Positions 1-6,331 of a stretch of DNA of 35,779 bases are shown piece after piece. The first letter of the stretch is position 1. Each line of letters begins with the position of its first letter. Both the position numbers and the translations under genes were made by a program. Source of the stretch: Pedobacter sp. ASV28 (lineage in GTDB: Bacteria > Bacteroidota > Bacteroidia > Sphingobacteriales > Sphingobacteriaceae); contig NZ_JAELTN010000050.1 in the NCBI RefSeq assembly GCF_016428855.1, positions 1-35,779 of the forward strand, read 5' to 3'. The notes beneath the pieces are model-generated. The model worked only from the letters and a program-made list of their open reading frames with translations. It searched no databases and was not told the DNA's origin.

Positions 1-40
1 ACGCAGGTCTCGTGGGCTCGGAGATGTGTATAAGAGACAG
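1..40. other. Sequencing adapter (Nextera/Tn5) left in the contig
   Basis: Bases 7-40 match the Nextera read-2 transposase adapter, ending in the 19-base Tn5 mosaic end AGATGTGTATAAGAGACAG at 22-40. Genomic sequence starts at 41 in the middle of a gene. This is a library artefact, not a transposon or biological feature. Confidence 0.97.
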
Positions 41-241
41 TTTCTCAGGAGCATCGATATGCGCAAGCCGTATTTTAAGCGGTGTGTTTTTATATAGTAC
101 TTCCATGGTATCGCCATCCAAAATCCGGATTACTTTGGCCAAGAACATTTGATTTTTAAGTATCTTCAGTGGGTTGTCGGCCGCAAAAACAGTACAATAG
201 CCTAGGCAGAGGGCGAGTATGGCTAATCTTCCCAAGCGCAT
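41..241 (-). CDS. Thermonuclease (SNase-like), N-terminal part only
   Basis: Reading from ATG at 241 to the adapter junction gives 67 codons without a stop. Residues 1-21 are a hydrophobic secretion signal ending near AFA-like VFAAD. The stretch VIRILDGDTMEVLY then IRLAHIDAPE is the N-terminal signature of staphylococcal-nuclease-like enzymes: the Asp of DGDT and the Asp of IDAPE are calcium ligands in the family, and the Arg of IRL and the Glu of DAPE are catalytic. The family hydrolyses DNA and RNA and is normally exported. The C-terminal half is missing because the contig ends at the adapter. The start overlaps the end of the upstream gene (223-435) by 19 bases, so the two are probably translationally coupled. 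Confidence 0.88.
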
Positions 242-435
242 AAGGTTTTCCCTTCTTTTTTTGCTCTATTTAAGCTTATTTTGACGATTTTATAGCTGCA
301 ATTGCTTAAGCCCCTACAATTGGATTTGTAATGGTATCTTGGCGCTTTGCCACTGTCGCAAATGTAAACATCGGGAGTTTCTTTATGAATGGCACAGTTT
401 AAAAGAAAAAGGGCAAATAGTAATAGTGATTTCAT
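223..435 (-). CDS. Small exported Cys-rich protein beside thermonuclease
   Basis: 70 residues. Residues 1-13 are hydrophobic and are followed by Cys14 (LLNC), an imperfect lipobox, so it is either a lipoprotein or simply exported. The mature part has Cys26, Cys40, Cys46 and Cys66 and a His35 in YHYKSNCRGLSNC, with a basic C-terminal half. Similar small domains occur next to, or fused to, SNase-like nucleases in Bacteroidota (recollection, not searched). The spacing of the four Cys could hold a metal or two disulfides. The gene overlaps the nuclease gene by 19 bases. The biochemical function is unknown. Confidence 0.75.
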   Translation of the reverse strand: MKSLLLFALFLLNCAIHKETPDVYICDSGKAPRYHYKSNCRGLSNCSYKIVKISLNRAKKEGKTLCAWED

Positions 436-493
436 GAGGGTAAGTTATAAGGCTTATTTTGGGTTACTGGTTTTGCACAACAGGCGGTATTCA

Positions 494-1360
494 TTATTTT
501 TCTGAAATGATACGTTGTATGATCGGATCTAGGTCAGTAGGAAGGGAAGCAGGTTTTATATAGAATTTTTTAACATTCATTGCTTTGAACCAATCTGTCC
601 AGTAGAGGTTAATGACATCCTCTTCATAAGCGTTCTTTTTTGCGGGGTTAATTCCTAAAACAATAACCTCTAAATTCTGTAAACCCTTGATGGCAGGAAT
701 AAAACCCAACTTGTTTTTTTCAAATAAGGTTTTGTAGTTGGCAGTGGTTAGTTTTTTTGCTTGAATAAATTCGGGACTGAGATAAGAGCTTTTGTTATTT
801 TCCATAAATTTACTTTCCTTATGATACATATAGCCATCTGTGATGATCACCAAAATGTTTCTGTGATGGTCTTTTATACAATAATCCTGCACCTTATTTT
901 TGAAGAAACGCCAGATATCTGAACCAATGAAATGCCCATCTTTAATGGCCGATTGATAGATTTTCAATGGCACTTCTGAAAAAGTCTTATCTATATTGCT
1001 GATCTCATCCTTGCTCGAAAGTTTATTGAAGCTTACCTTTAGTTGCTGACTTAATTTGTTTACTAACGGATCTTTTGGTTCTGGATCAAAAAAAACTTGC
1101 ATCTGATCATTCAATTGCATTATTCTTTTTTGCTTGATGTGATTGGTAAAGGCTTTTTGTACAGATTTTATATATTGAAGATCCCTTTGGTAATACTCCA
1201 TGGCAGCGTTAGTATTCTTTTTGGGATCTATCCTATCGGAAAGGTCGAGCAGGAAACTAATATTCAGGTTATTTGAATCTGCCTTTTGTAGTTTATTTTC
1301 CGCTTTAAAACTTGCCGTAAGTATAAAAAATGGAATGATGAGTAAAATTTTGGCTTTCAT
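494..1360 (-). CDS. Exported von Willebrand factor A (VWA) domain protein
   Basis: 288 residues from ATG at 1360. This start is chosen over one at 1423 because it opens directly with a signal peptide (KILLIIPFFILTASF, residues 4-18) and lies 10 bases after the preceding gene. After the signal comes NISFLLDLSDRID with a DxS metal-ion-dependent adhesion site (Asp39, Ser41), and later NILVIITDGYMYH with the second MIDAS loop (Asp175). GSDIW at 146-150 may be the middle loop. VWA domains bind a divalent metal and mediate protein-protein contacts. It is predicted to be periplasmic or outer-membrane facing. It is the last gene of an eight-gene operon. VWA proteins accompany TerB in tellurite-resistance-type (Ter) stress gene sets, and a TerB-like gene lies two genes upstream. 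Confidence 0.75.
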   Translation of the reverse strand: MKAKILLIIPFFILTASFKAENKLQKADSNNLNISFLLDLSDRIDPKKNTNAAMEYYQRDLQYIKSVQKAFTNHIKQKRIMQLNDQMQVFFDPEPKDPLVNKLSQQLKVSFNKLSSKDEISNIDKTFSEVPLKIYQSAIKDGHFIGSDIWRFFKNKVQDYCIKDHHRNILVIITDGYMYHKESKFMENNKSSYLSPEFIQAKKLTTANYKTLFEKNKLGFIPAIKGLQNLEVIVLGINPAKKNAYEEDVINLYWTDWFKAMNVKKFYIKPASLPTDLDPIIQRIISEK

Positions 1361-1370
1361 GATAATGGAT

Positions 1371-2699
1371 TTAGACAACTGATAAATAAACTGAATTTTG
1401 AGAGTCTTCTTTGGCACCAACACTTTCGCAGTGGGTGTTGTACACGTTTATACATTCTTCGATTAGGTTTTGAGTTTCATTCTTCGAAACATATAATTTC
1501 TCACTAACAAAGGTGATCCATCCTTGTACGTATTCTGACGCATACAAAACATATTCTTTGGTTGGAATAATTACGGCATCAATTATTCTTTGCAATTCTG
1601 CAATTCTTCCCTGCGCTTTCGCAATAAGTTCTTTGATACTATCCAATTCCTTGATAAGTGTTTCTTTCTGTTTTTCGAAGTCGGTAATTTTTTCTTGGTG
1701 AATAAGAATATCTTTATGCCTTTTTTGTTGTTCATGTTTGATCTTGTCTTTTTCTTTATGCTCTTTCATGATAAAATCGAATACCAATCCCCAAATAACA
1801 TATACGACAAAACCTGCAAAGATGATCCCCCAGAACTGGATCTTGGTAAAAGCAATAGAGAGGTTAAACGGTAATGAATCGAATGTTTTATTCAATTCGT
1901 AAATCTTTTCTTCAATTTGATAAGCCAGAATGGCATCAAATACAAAAGTGGTGAGAAACAAAATTCCTATTTTGAAATAGTTGGCTATACTTTTGTTTTC
2001 ACTATACATATGGATGAGATAACCTAAACCCAAGAAAACAAAAGGGATTAAGGTAACAAAGGCCCCTTCTAATGTTCCATCGCCCCAGGCTTTTTCAAAA
2101 GCTTTTGGATCTAGAACATTGGCCATTAAATTACTGTTCGGATCAAATGCCTTGAAAAAAGCAGAATAGGAGGTAGAGATGTAAAATGTAAATAGATATA
2201 AACTTATGGGAATAAGAATAATTAGGCCCACCCAAAATTTAGTAGAAGCCCCTTTTTCAGCTTTTATATGATATTTTTCTGGATCTCTGGACAGATCATT
2301 AATCTCGAACCTTAACATTTCGATATCGGTTTTTACGGATTTGATACCTTCGTTAATCCGGTTAATCTGTTCTTCTTTATTTTCTTTGCTTACACTCAAG
2401 GCCTTTATTTCTGTTTCCTTGTTTTTTTGCTCGTTCACATAAGGTTCCTTGATCTGTTTCTGTTTTTCTACCAGTTGCTTTTCCTCGTTCTGAAACTTCG
2501 CATAGATAGCGTTTAGGCAGATGGAAAGCGCTTGAGCGCCTCCTATATTTCTGCTGCCGTCTCTAAAGCCAGATTCGTGATAGGTTCTTTTCCTTACTTC
2601 CTCAATTTCTTCTGTTGAATTTTCTTTTGCTTCATCGTTTGATGTTTGAGGCTGCACAATTGATTTTAAGCGAAATATATTTTTAATTTGCGTAGTCAT
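1371..2699 (-). CDS. Membrane protein with four helices and two coiled coils
   Basis: 442 residues, no recognised family. Residues 1-60 are polar. Residues 68-135 are Lys/Glu-rich with heptad-like spacing, typical of a coiled coil. Hydrophobic segments near 154-176, 213-231, 242-261 and 288-309 predict four membrane helices. A second coiled coil follows at about 312-375. The two coiled coils would lie on the same (cytoplasmic) side, giving a possible dimeric scaffold or sensor. It sits 10 bases before the VWA gene and 5 bases after the TerB-like gene, so the three are very likely co-translated. It may link a cytoplasmic TerB-like protein to the exported VWA protein; that is inference from order and topology only. 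Confidence 0.8.
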   Translation of the reverse strand: MTTQIKNIFRLKSIVQPQTSNDEAKENSTEEIEEVRKRTYHESGFRDGSRNIGGAQALSICLNAIYAKFQNEEKQLVEKQKQIKEPYVNEQKNKETEIKALSVSKENKEEQINRINEGIKSVKTDIEMLRFEINDLSRDPEKYHIKAEKGASTKFWVGLIILIPISLYLFTFYISTSYSAFFKAFDPNSNLMANVLDPKAFEKAWGDGTLEGAFVTLIPFVFLGLGYLIHMYSENKSIANYFKIGILFLTTFVFDAILAYQIEEKIYELNKTFDSLPFNLSIAFTKIQFWGIIFAGFVVYVIWGLVFDFIMKEHKEKDKIKHEQQKRHKDILIHQEKITDFEKQKETLIKELDSIKELIAKAQGRIAELQRIIDAVIIPTKEYVLYASEYVQGWITFVSEKLYVSKNETQNLIEECINVYNTHCESVGAKEDSQNSVYLSVV

Positions 2700-2704
2700 G
2701 GCAT

Positions 2705-3112
2705 TTAGTTTTGAAGTTCATTAATGATTTCAGTTTTGGTTTTGCCTAATTGTATGGCTTCAAGTAGATAATCTGCAATTGCCTCAATATTTTCGTCGAG
2801 GAAACCGAAGAGTTTAATATATTTTTCTAGTGCGGACCGCTCATTAGCATCGATGTGTTGATCTGCCCAAATCATTGTAGTGAGGTCATATAGATAATCT
2901 ATTTTTTCATCTAACTGCTCTGGGAGCATACTTTTGGTGTCAATTGGATTTAGTAAGATTTTGTCGAGATTATTAGCTGTAACACCTCTTTCTTCTGCAA
3001 ACTTGTAGAGCATTTTGAGCTCAAGAGCACTAAAATTTTCGTCACAAATGGCCATTTGGTACAGTCGTAAAAAATGAGCTTTTAGGGTTTCTGATATTTG
3101 GATCGTCTCCAT
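2705..3112 (-). CDS. TerB-like all-helical protein
   Basis: 135 residues, no signal peptide, predicted cytoplasmic and all-helical. The pattern of two related acidic helix-turn segments, MAICDENFSALEL (Asp24, Glu31) and MIWADQHIDANERSAL (Asp84, Asp88, Glu91), is that of the TerB/DjlA-N fold, where such acids bind metal. TerB proteins belong to Ter stress-response gene sets and often associate with membranes and VWA proteins. It is separated by only 5 bases from both neighbours. The family call rests on pattern recognition; a profile search would settle it. Confidence 0.7.
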   Translation of the reverse strand: METIQISETLKAHFLRLYQMAICDENFSALELKMLYKFAEERGVTANNLDKILLNPIDTKSMLPEQLDEKIDYLYDLTTMIWADQHIDANERSALEKYIKLFGFLDENIEAIADYLLEAIQLGKTKTEIINELQN

Positions 3113-3117
3113 AAAAA

Positions 3118-3495
3118 TTAGTTTTGTTTTTTGGGTGAAATAATTCGGTCTCTGGTATAGGCTTTTTCTAATGGTAGTGCTTTTATTGTCTTTTCTTTTT
3201 GTACTAGCTCTTTTTTCTTTAGCACTGTAAAGAGAAAAAATAATACACCCACTATCATATCAATCGGCGCCCAATTGCTCTTTCTATATAGTTGGATGGG
3301 AAATACGGGATTGAAAAGAACAAGTATGGTGACGAAAACCAATAACCAGTAATAATTTCTAAACTTTAGGAAATGGTAGATTATGAAGATGGTTCCTAAA
3401 GAAATAATAATGCGCAGAAAAGTATAGTACTCAATGGGTAATCTGAATGGGGCCAGAAAACAACAAACCGCACAAAAAAAGAAGAAAGGTCTCAT
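3118..3495 (-). CDS. Small four-helix membrane protein (DUF6804-like)
   Basis: 125 residues with four predicted membrane helices: about 3-19, 25-43, 47-66 and 80-96. A basic tail of Lys/Glu/Arg follows. The Pro/Tyr-rich loops, including FNPVFPIQLYR before the last helix, resemble the small Bacteroidota membrane family DUF6804. No catalytic motif is visible. The start codon immediately follows the stop of the nuclease-like gene (3496-4560), so translation is probably coupled. Its role within the operon is unknown. Confidence 0.72.
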   Translation of the reverse strand: MRPFFFFCAVCCFLAPFRLPIEYYTFLRIIISLGTIFIIYHFLKFRNYYWLLVFVTILVLFNPVFPIQLYRKSNWAPIDMIVGVLFFLFTVLKKKELVQKEKTIKALPLEKAYTRDRIISPKKQN

Positions 3496-4560
3496 TTAAC
3501 TATAATTTTCTATGGTTTGATGTAATTGGCTTCTATAATCATAAATGCCATCTGGACCAATAAGCAGGATTTTTTCACCGGCGTCTTTGCCCTTATGAAA
3601 TAGCTCTATATATTTATTATTGCTATTGAAGTGAAAGCGACAAATAGGCTTTCTATTGTTGTCGTCCAATAATACCCCGAAATAGGATTGGGTATCCCTT
3701 GGTGCAATTCGATCAGCCGGAATCTTCTCTCGTAAAATGGCCTTGACAATTTGGAAAGCTTCTAACTCTTCGTCCGTAGTAATGATCTTAGGGAGTTCGT
3801 TATTTTCGTCAACAGGGTTCACCTTGTGGTCCCGATTTTCAAGCTTTTCGTTGATGTTAAGCGCCGATTTAAGTCTATAGCTAATCGATTCGTTTATGGA
3901 AATTGCTAAGGCTTTTTTGGTATATTCTTTAAAGGAAACCATTCGATTGGCTGTTAAGGGCTTTTCGAAGAATCTGTTGACCAAAAGCTTGACCATCTCA
4001 TCGGAAGGTTGGTCTATTTCTTTTTCAAATTCTTTTCTTATGGCCTTAATATATTTTAAGGCCTCGGCCGAATCGAGAATACTTTCCAAGTTATACTCGT
4101 TTTTGGTGAAATTTTCCAAAATTTTGATGGCACTTTCTTTCAGGTCTTCAATATCTATAGTTAAGAAAGGTTTCTCGTCCATGATATTTGGTTTTTCGAG
4201 ATCAGTATAGAAATTGTAAATAAAACCATTGGTAAGTACTCCGAACCTGGCCTTAGAAACGTGATAATATCGATGAAGTTGCGAGTTATGGGCGTCTGCA
4301 TTTTCTTTCCAATGCTTGCATTCGATAATGAGGATAGGTTCATCGTTTTTTCTGATGACATAATCTACCTTTTCACCCTTTTTGGTACCAATGTCGCAAA
4401 CGTGCTCGGGTACGACTTCGGTTGGATTGAAAATATCGTAGCCCAAAATTTGGATAAAGGGCATGACAAAAGCATTTTTGGTGGCTTCTTCTGTTTGTAT
4501 CTGCTCTTTTAAGCCATTAACACGTTGGTGAAGCTGTTCTAGTTTTAATTTAAGATCCAT
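3496..4560 (-). CDS. PD-(D/E)XK nuclease-like protein (HsdR N-terminal domain)
   Basis: 354 residues. The N-terminal 140 residues carry the restriction-endonuclease core: Glu25 in the first helix, Asp66 in EKVDYVI, and Glu80-x-Lys82 in ILIIECKHW, matching the complete PD-(D/E)XK catalytic set of HsdR N-terminal domains. No helicase or ATPase motor, methylase or specificity gene is present, so it is not a type I restriction subunit. The C-terminal part (about 260-354) ends in a compact domain with FHFNSNNKYIELFHKG, seen at the end of similar stand-alone Bacteroidota proteins. It may cut nucleic acid or act in sensing or repair. It is embedded in a tight operon with TerB-like and VWA genes. Confidence 0.82.
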   Translation of the reverse strand: MDLKLKLEQLHQRVNGLKEQIQTEEATKNAFVMPFIQILGYDIFNPTEVVPEHVCDIGTKKGEKVDYVIRKNDEPILIIECKHWKENADAHNSQLHRYYHVSKARFGVLTNGFIYNFYTDLEKPNIMDEKPFLTIDIEDLKESAIKILENFTKNEYNLESILDSAEALKYIKAIRKEFEKEIDQPSDEMVKLLVNRFFEKPLTANRMVSFKEYTKKALAISINESISYRLKSALNINEKLENRDHKVNPVDENNELPKIITTDEELEAFQIVKAILREKIPADRIAPRDTQSYFGVLLDDNNRKPICRFHFNSNNKYIELFHKGKDAGEKILLIGPDGIYDYRSQLHQTIENYS

Positions 4561-4569
4561 GTTCTTCTT

Positions 4570-4902
4570 TTAGAGGGTTTCGTCTATAATGGCTGCATCT
4601 GGTGCATTGTTTTTTACAGCTGTTATTCCAGCTTCTCTGTTATATATGCTTGTATACATCTCACTGGTTCCTATAATTTCACCATTGCCTGCTTTGAGGT
4701 TAAAGTAATATTGGCTATTCTTGGAAATTTTGCGGTCGTAGCGAGAATCTAGGATGGAATTGGTCTTTACCGATTCGATGCCTTTTTGGCAAGAAGCCTT
4801 AGCTACATAGCCTTCACTGGTTAAAATGATCTGTCCGTTTATGGCCTTCAGGTTGAACTGGTATTCGCCATTTTTTCTTTTGGTAATGATAAATTTTCCC
4901 AT
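4570..4902 (-). CDS. YegP-like DUF1508 tandem-repeat protein
   Basis: 110 residues made of two DUF1508 repeats, about 1-50 and 54-103. Each has the pattern Y-x-F-N-L-K-A-x-N-G-x-I-I-x-T-S-E-x-Y followed by a Gly-Ile-x-x-V-K segment. The length and duplication match E. coli YegP. The molecular function of the family is unknown. It is small and cytoplasmic, with no signal peptide. It lies 9 bases before the nuclease-like gene in the operon. Confidence 0.9.
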   Translation of the reverse strand: MGKFIITKRKNGEYQFNLKAINGQIILTSEGYVAKASCQKGIESVKTNSILDSRYDRKISKNSQYYFNLKAGNGEIIGTSEMYTSIYNREAGITAVKNNAPDAAIIDETL

Positions 4903-4915
4903 GGTTGGTAAGCGG

Positions 4916-5203
4916 TTATTGTGGTTTGATAATTCTTTCAGATATTTCGTTTTCTATCAGCACTTGATTATTCGGCAGGATCATCATCTTTTTACCGTCG
5001 ATAGGGTTTTCGTGTAGCAAAACACCAGACCTACAGTTTTCAAATCGATATTTGAAGGCAAGTAATCCTTTCCGTAATCCTTTGCGTTTTGTCGTTTGGT
5101 AAACATGCTTTGAACAGCTTACCCTAAAAAGACATTTCCGTCTTTTATTTTTAGGAATAAGTATCCAATATAATTTGATAAACCAGAGCAGTAGGAGTTT
5201 CAT
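4916..5203 (-). CDS. YidD-like membrane protein insertion factor
   Basis: 95 residues. An amphipathic or hydrophobic N-terminus (1-16) is followed by a basic stretch and CLFRVSCSKHVYQTTKRKGLRKGLLAFKYRFENC in segments, which matches the YidD core: Cys24, Cys30 and Cys57 with the G-x-x-K-G-x-x turn. In the family, YidD helps YidC insert inner-membrane proteins. The usual neighbours (rnpA, rpmH, yidC) are absent, so this is probably a second, specialised copy serving the membrane proteins of this operon (inference). The start codon overlaps the preceding stop by one base. Confidence 0.78.
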   Translation of the reverse strand: MKLLLLWFIKLYWILIPKNKRRKCLFRVSCSKHVYQTTKRKGLRKGLLAFKYRFENCRSGVLLHENPIDGKKMMILPNNQVLIENEISERIIKPQ

Positions 5204-5436
5204 TATTTTCTACTGAACACTACCATTTGGTAAGAGGACATGTAGCCAGGTTCGGTTTTGCCAAAACATCCTGTATGAATTGGTTGGACATAGGTCGAGA
5301 CACTCTCTAATCTTACATAATCCCAGCCTTGATTTGCATAATTTTCTATAACCGCTTCCAACTGGCTAGCGACTACGCTCGTTTGTTCTTTTTGCTGATT
5401 TATTGTGGCTACAAACGGGACTACTTTATATTCCAT
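5203..5436 (-). CDS. DUF4177 domain protein
   Basis: 77 residues: MEYKVVPF at the start, NYANQGWDYVRLESV in the middle and YQMVVFSRK at the end. This is the DUF4177 pattern, a small alpha/beta fold with a conserved Asn-x-x-Gly-Trp. No enzymatic motif. It is the first gene of the operon that runs down to 494 and lies directly behind a promoter-like site at 5458-5465. Confidence 0.82.
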   Translation of the reverse strand: MEYKVVPFVATINQQKEQTSVVASQLEAVIENYANQGWDYVRLESVSTYVQPIHTGCFGKTEPGYMSSYQMVVFSRK

Positions 5437-5457
5437 AATTATAATTATTTAACTTTC

Positions 5458-5465
5458 CAAAAGTA
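5458..5465 (-). promoter_or_regulatory. -7 promoter element of the eight-gene operon
   Basis: On the minus strand the site reads TACTTTTG, an exact match to the Bacteroidota -7 consensus TAnnTTTG. It is 21 bases upstream of the DUF4177 start. No clear TTG -33 box is present; the inverted repeat at 5486-5503 lies in its place. Confidence 0.6.
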
Positions 5466-5485
5466 GAGAAGTCCATCGCCAGTTA

Positions 5486-5503
5486 TTTACGGGAAACCGT
5501 AAA
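5486..5503. promoter_or_regulatory. Operator-like inverted repeat TTTACGG-GAAA-CCGTAAA
   Basis: Two perfect 7-base arms, TTTACGG and CCGTAAA, flank GAAA. The repeat lies 20 bases upstream of the -7 element, where the -33 box would be expected. A close copy lies at 8671-8688 at nearly the same distance from a -7-like site. It is probably a binding site for an activator, with the response regulator at 5655-6320 the nearest candidate. Confidence 0.55.
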
Positions 5504-5617
5504 CCCCCAAAACTATTTGGGAAAATATTTTATGATGAAAAAGTATTGGGGCAATAAGTAACTAGTGGGGAGTCTTGTGGGGCAATGTAGGAAATAACCT
5601 CAAAATGGAAATAGGTG

Positions 5618-5642
5618 GGCATAGGAGCTAAAACCCTATGCC
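5618..5642 (-). terminator. Hairpin downstream of the response-regulator gene
   Basis: GGCATAGG at 5618-5625 and CCTATGCC at 5635-5642 form an 8-base stem with a 9-base loop, 12 bases past the response-regulator stop. There is no T-run, so intrinsic termination would be weak; it could instead be a processing or stabilising hairpin. Confidence 0.35.
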
Positions 5643-5654
5643 TGGCAGTATTTA

Positions 5655-6320
5655 TTAGATAATGCCTTTGTCTTTACAATAGGCAATCAATTGCTCATTA
5701 TTGGTGAATTCCAAGGTTTCCTTTATGGATTTAAGACGCTTTTCAACACTGCTCAAACTATACTTGATGTCTTTTAATTGTAAATGAAATGGAATTTCTT
5801 TTTGAGGTCTGCCATCGGCCAATAAGCTAATGATGGCGAGATCTATTTTTGTAAAATCATAGTCTTTTTCCTTGGGTGCTCTTTTTAGGTTGGGAGAGAG
5901 GTATTTTCCATGCTGATGGATGGTCTCTATGGCCAACTTAAGATCTTGGGCATCGCGACGGGCCTTAGGCACATAAGCGTCAATGTCCAACTCCTTCATT
6001 ATGGAATATGCTATGGAAGATCTATTTTCAATTGAAAAGACCAAGATCTTCAAATCTGGCTGTATTTCCTTGGCCGCTTTAATCAATGCTTTACCATCGG
6101 TAATATGCTGATCAGGACTATCTTCCTCGAAAGAAAGATCTGTAATCAGTAATTCGTAGGGTTGGCCTTCGCCAATTGCTTTTTTGATACGATTGAGCGC
6201 ATGGTCGCAATAGTATACATAGTTTCTGGTATCGTGTGGTATACCAAGGTCTGCCAATGTTTTTTGTACAGAATAATTGATGCTTTCGTGGTCTTCAGCA
6301 ATTAATACTTTTTGAAACAT
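5655..6320 (-). CDS. LuxR-type two-component response regulator
   Basis: 221 residues. The receiver domain occupies about 1-125, with the acidic pair Glu9/Asp10, the phospho-acceptor Asp61 in LLITDLSF, the switch Ser96 and the conserved Lys119. The C-terminal part from about 155 is a divergent helix-turn-helix (IISLLADGRPQKEI, then SLSSVEKRLKSIKETL) in LuxR/NarL position. It is predicted to be a cytoplasmic DNA-binding regulator phosphorylated by the kinase 11 bases upstream. Plausible targets are the promoters carrying the motif at 5486-5503 and 8671-8688. Its HTH is less conserved than typical NarL proteins. Confidence 0.87.
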   Translation of the reverse strand: MFQKVLIAEDHESINYSVQKTLADLGIPHDTRNYVYYCDHALNRIKKAIGEGQPYELLITDLSFEEDSPDQHITDGKALIKAAKEIQPDLKILVFSIENRSSIAYSIMKELDIDAYVPKARRDAQDLKLAIETIHQHGKYLSPNLKRAPKEKDYDFTKIDLAIISLLADGRPQKEIPFHLQLKDIKYSLSSVEKRLKSIKETLEFTNNEQLIAYCKDKGII

Positions 6321-6331
6321 ATAATAGGTAT

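Noticed and set aside
22..40. Tn5 transposon end
   Set aside because: It is the mosaic end inside a sequencing adapter at the contig terminus, with no transposase.
3496..4560. Type I restriction-modification system
   Set aside because: Only the HsdR N-terminal fold is present; there is no helicase motor, HsdM or HsdS.
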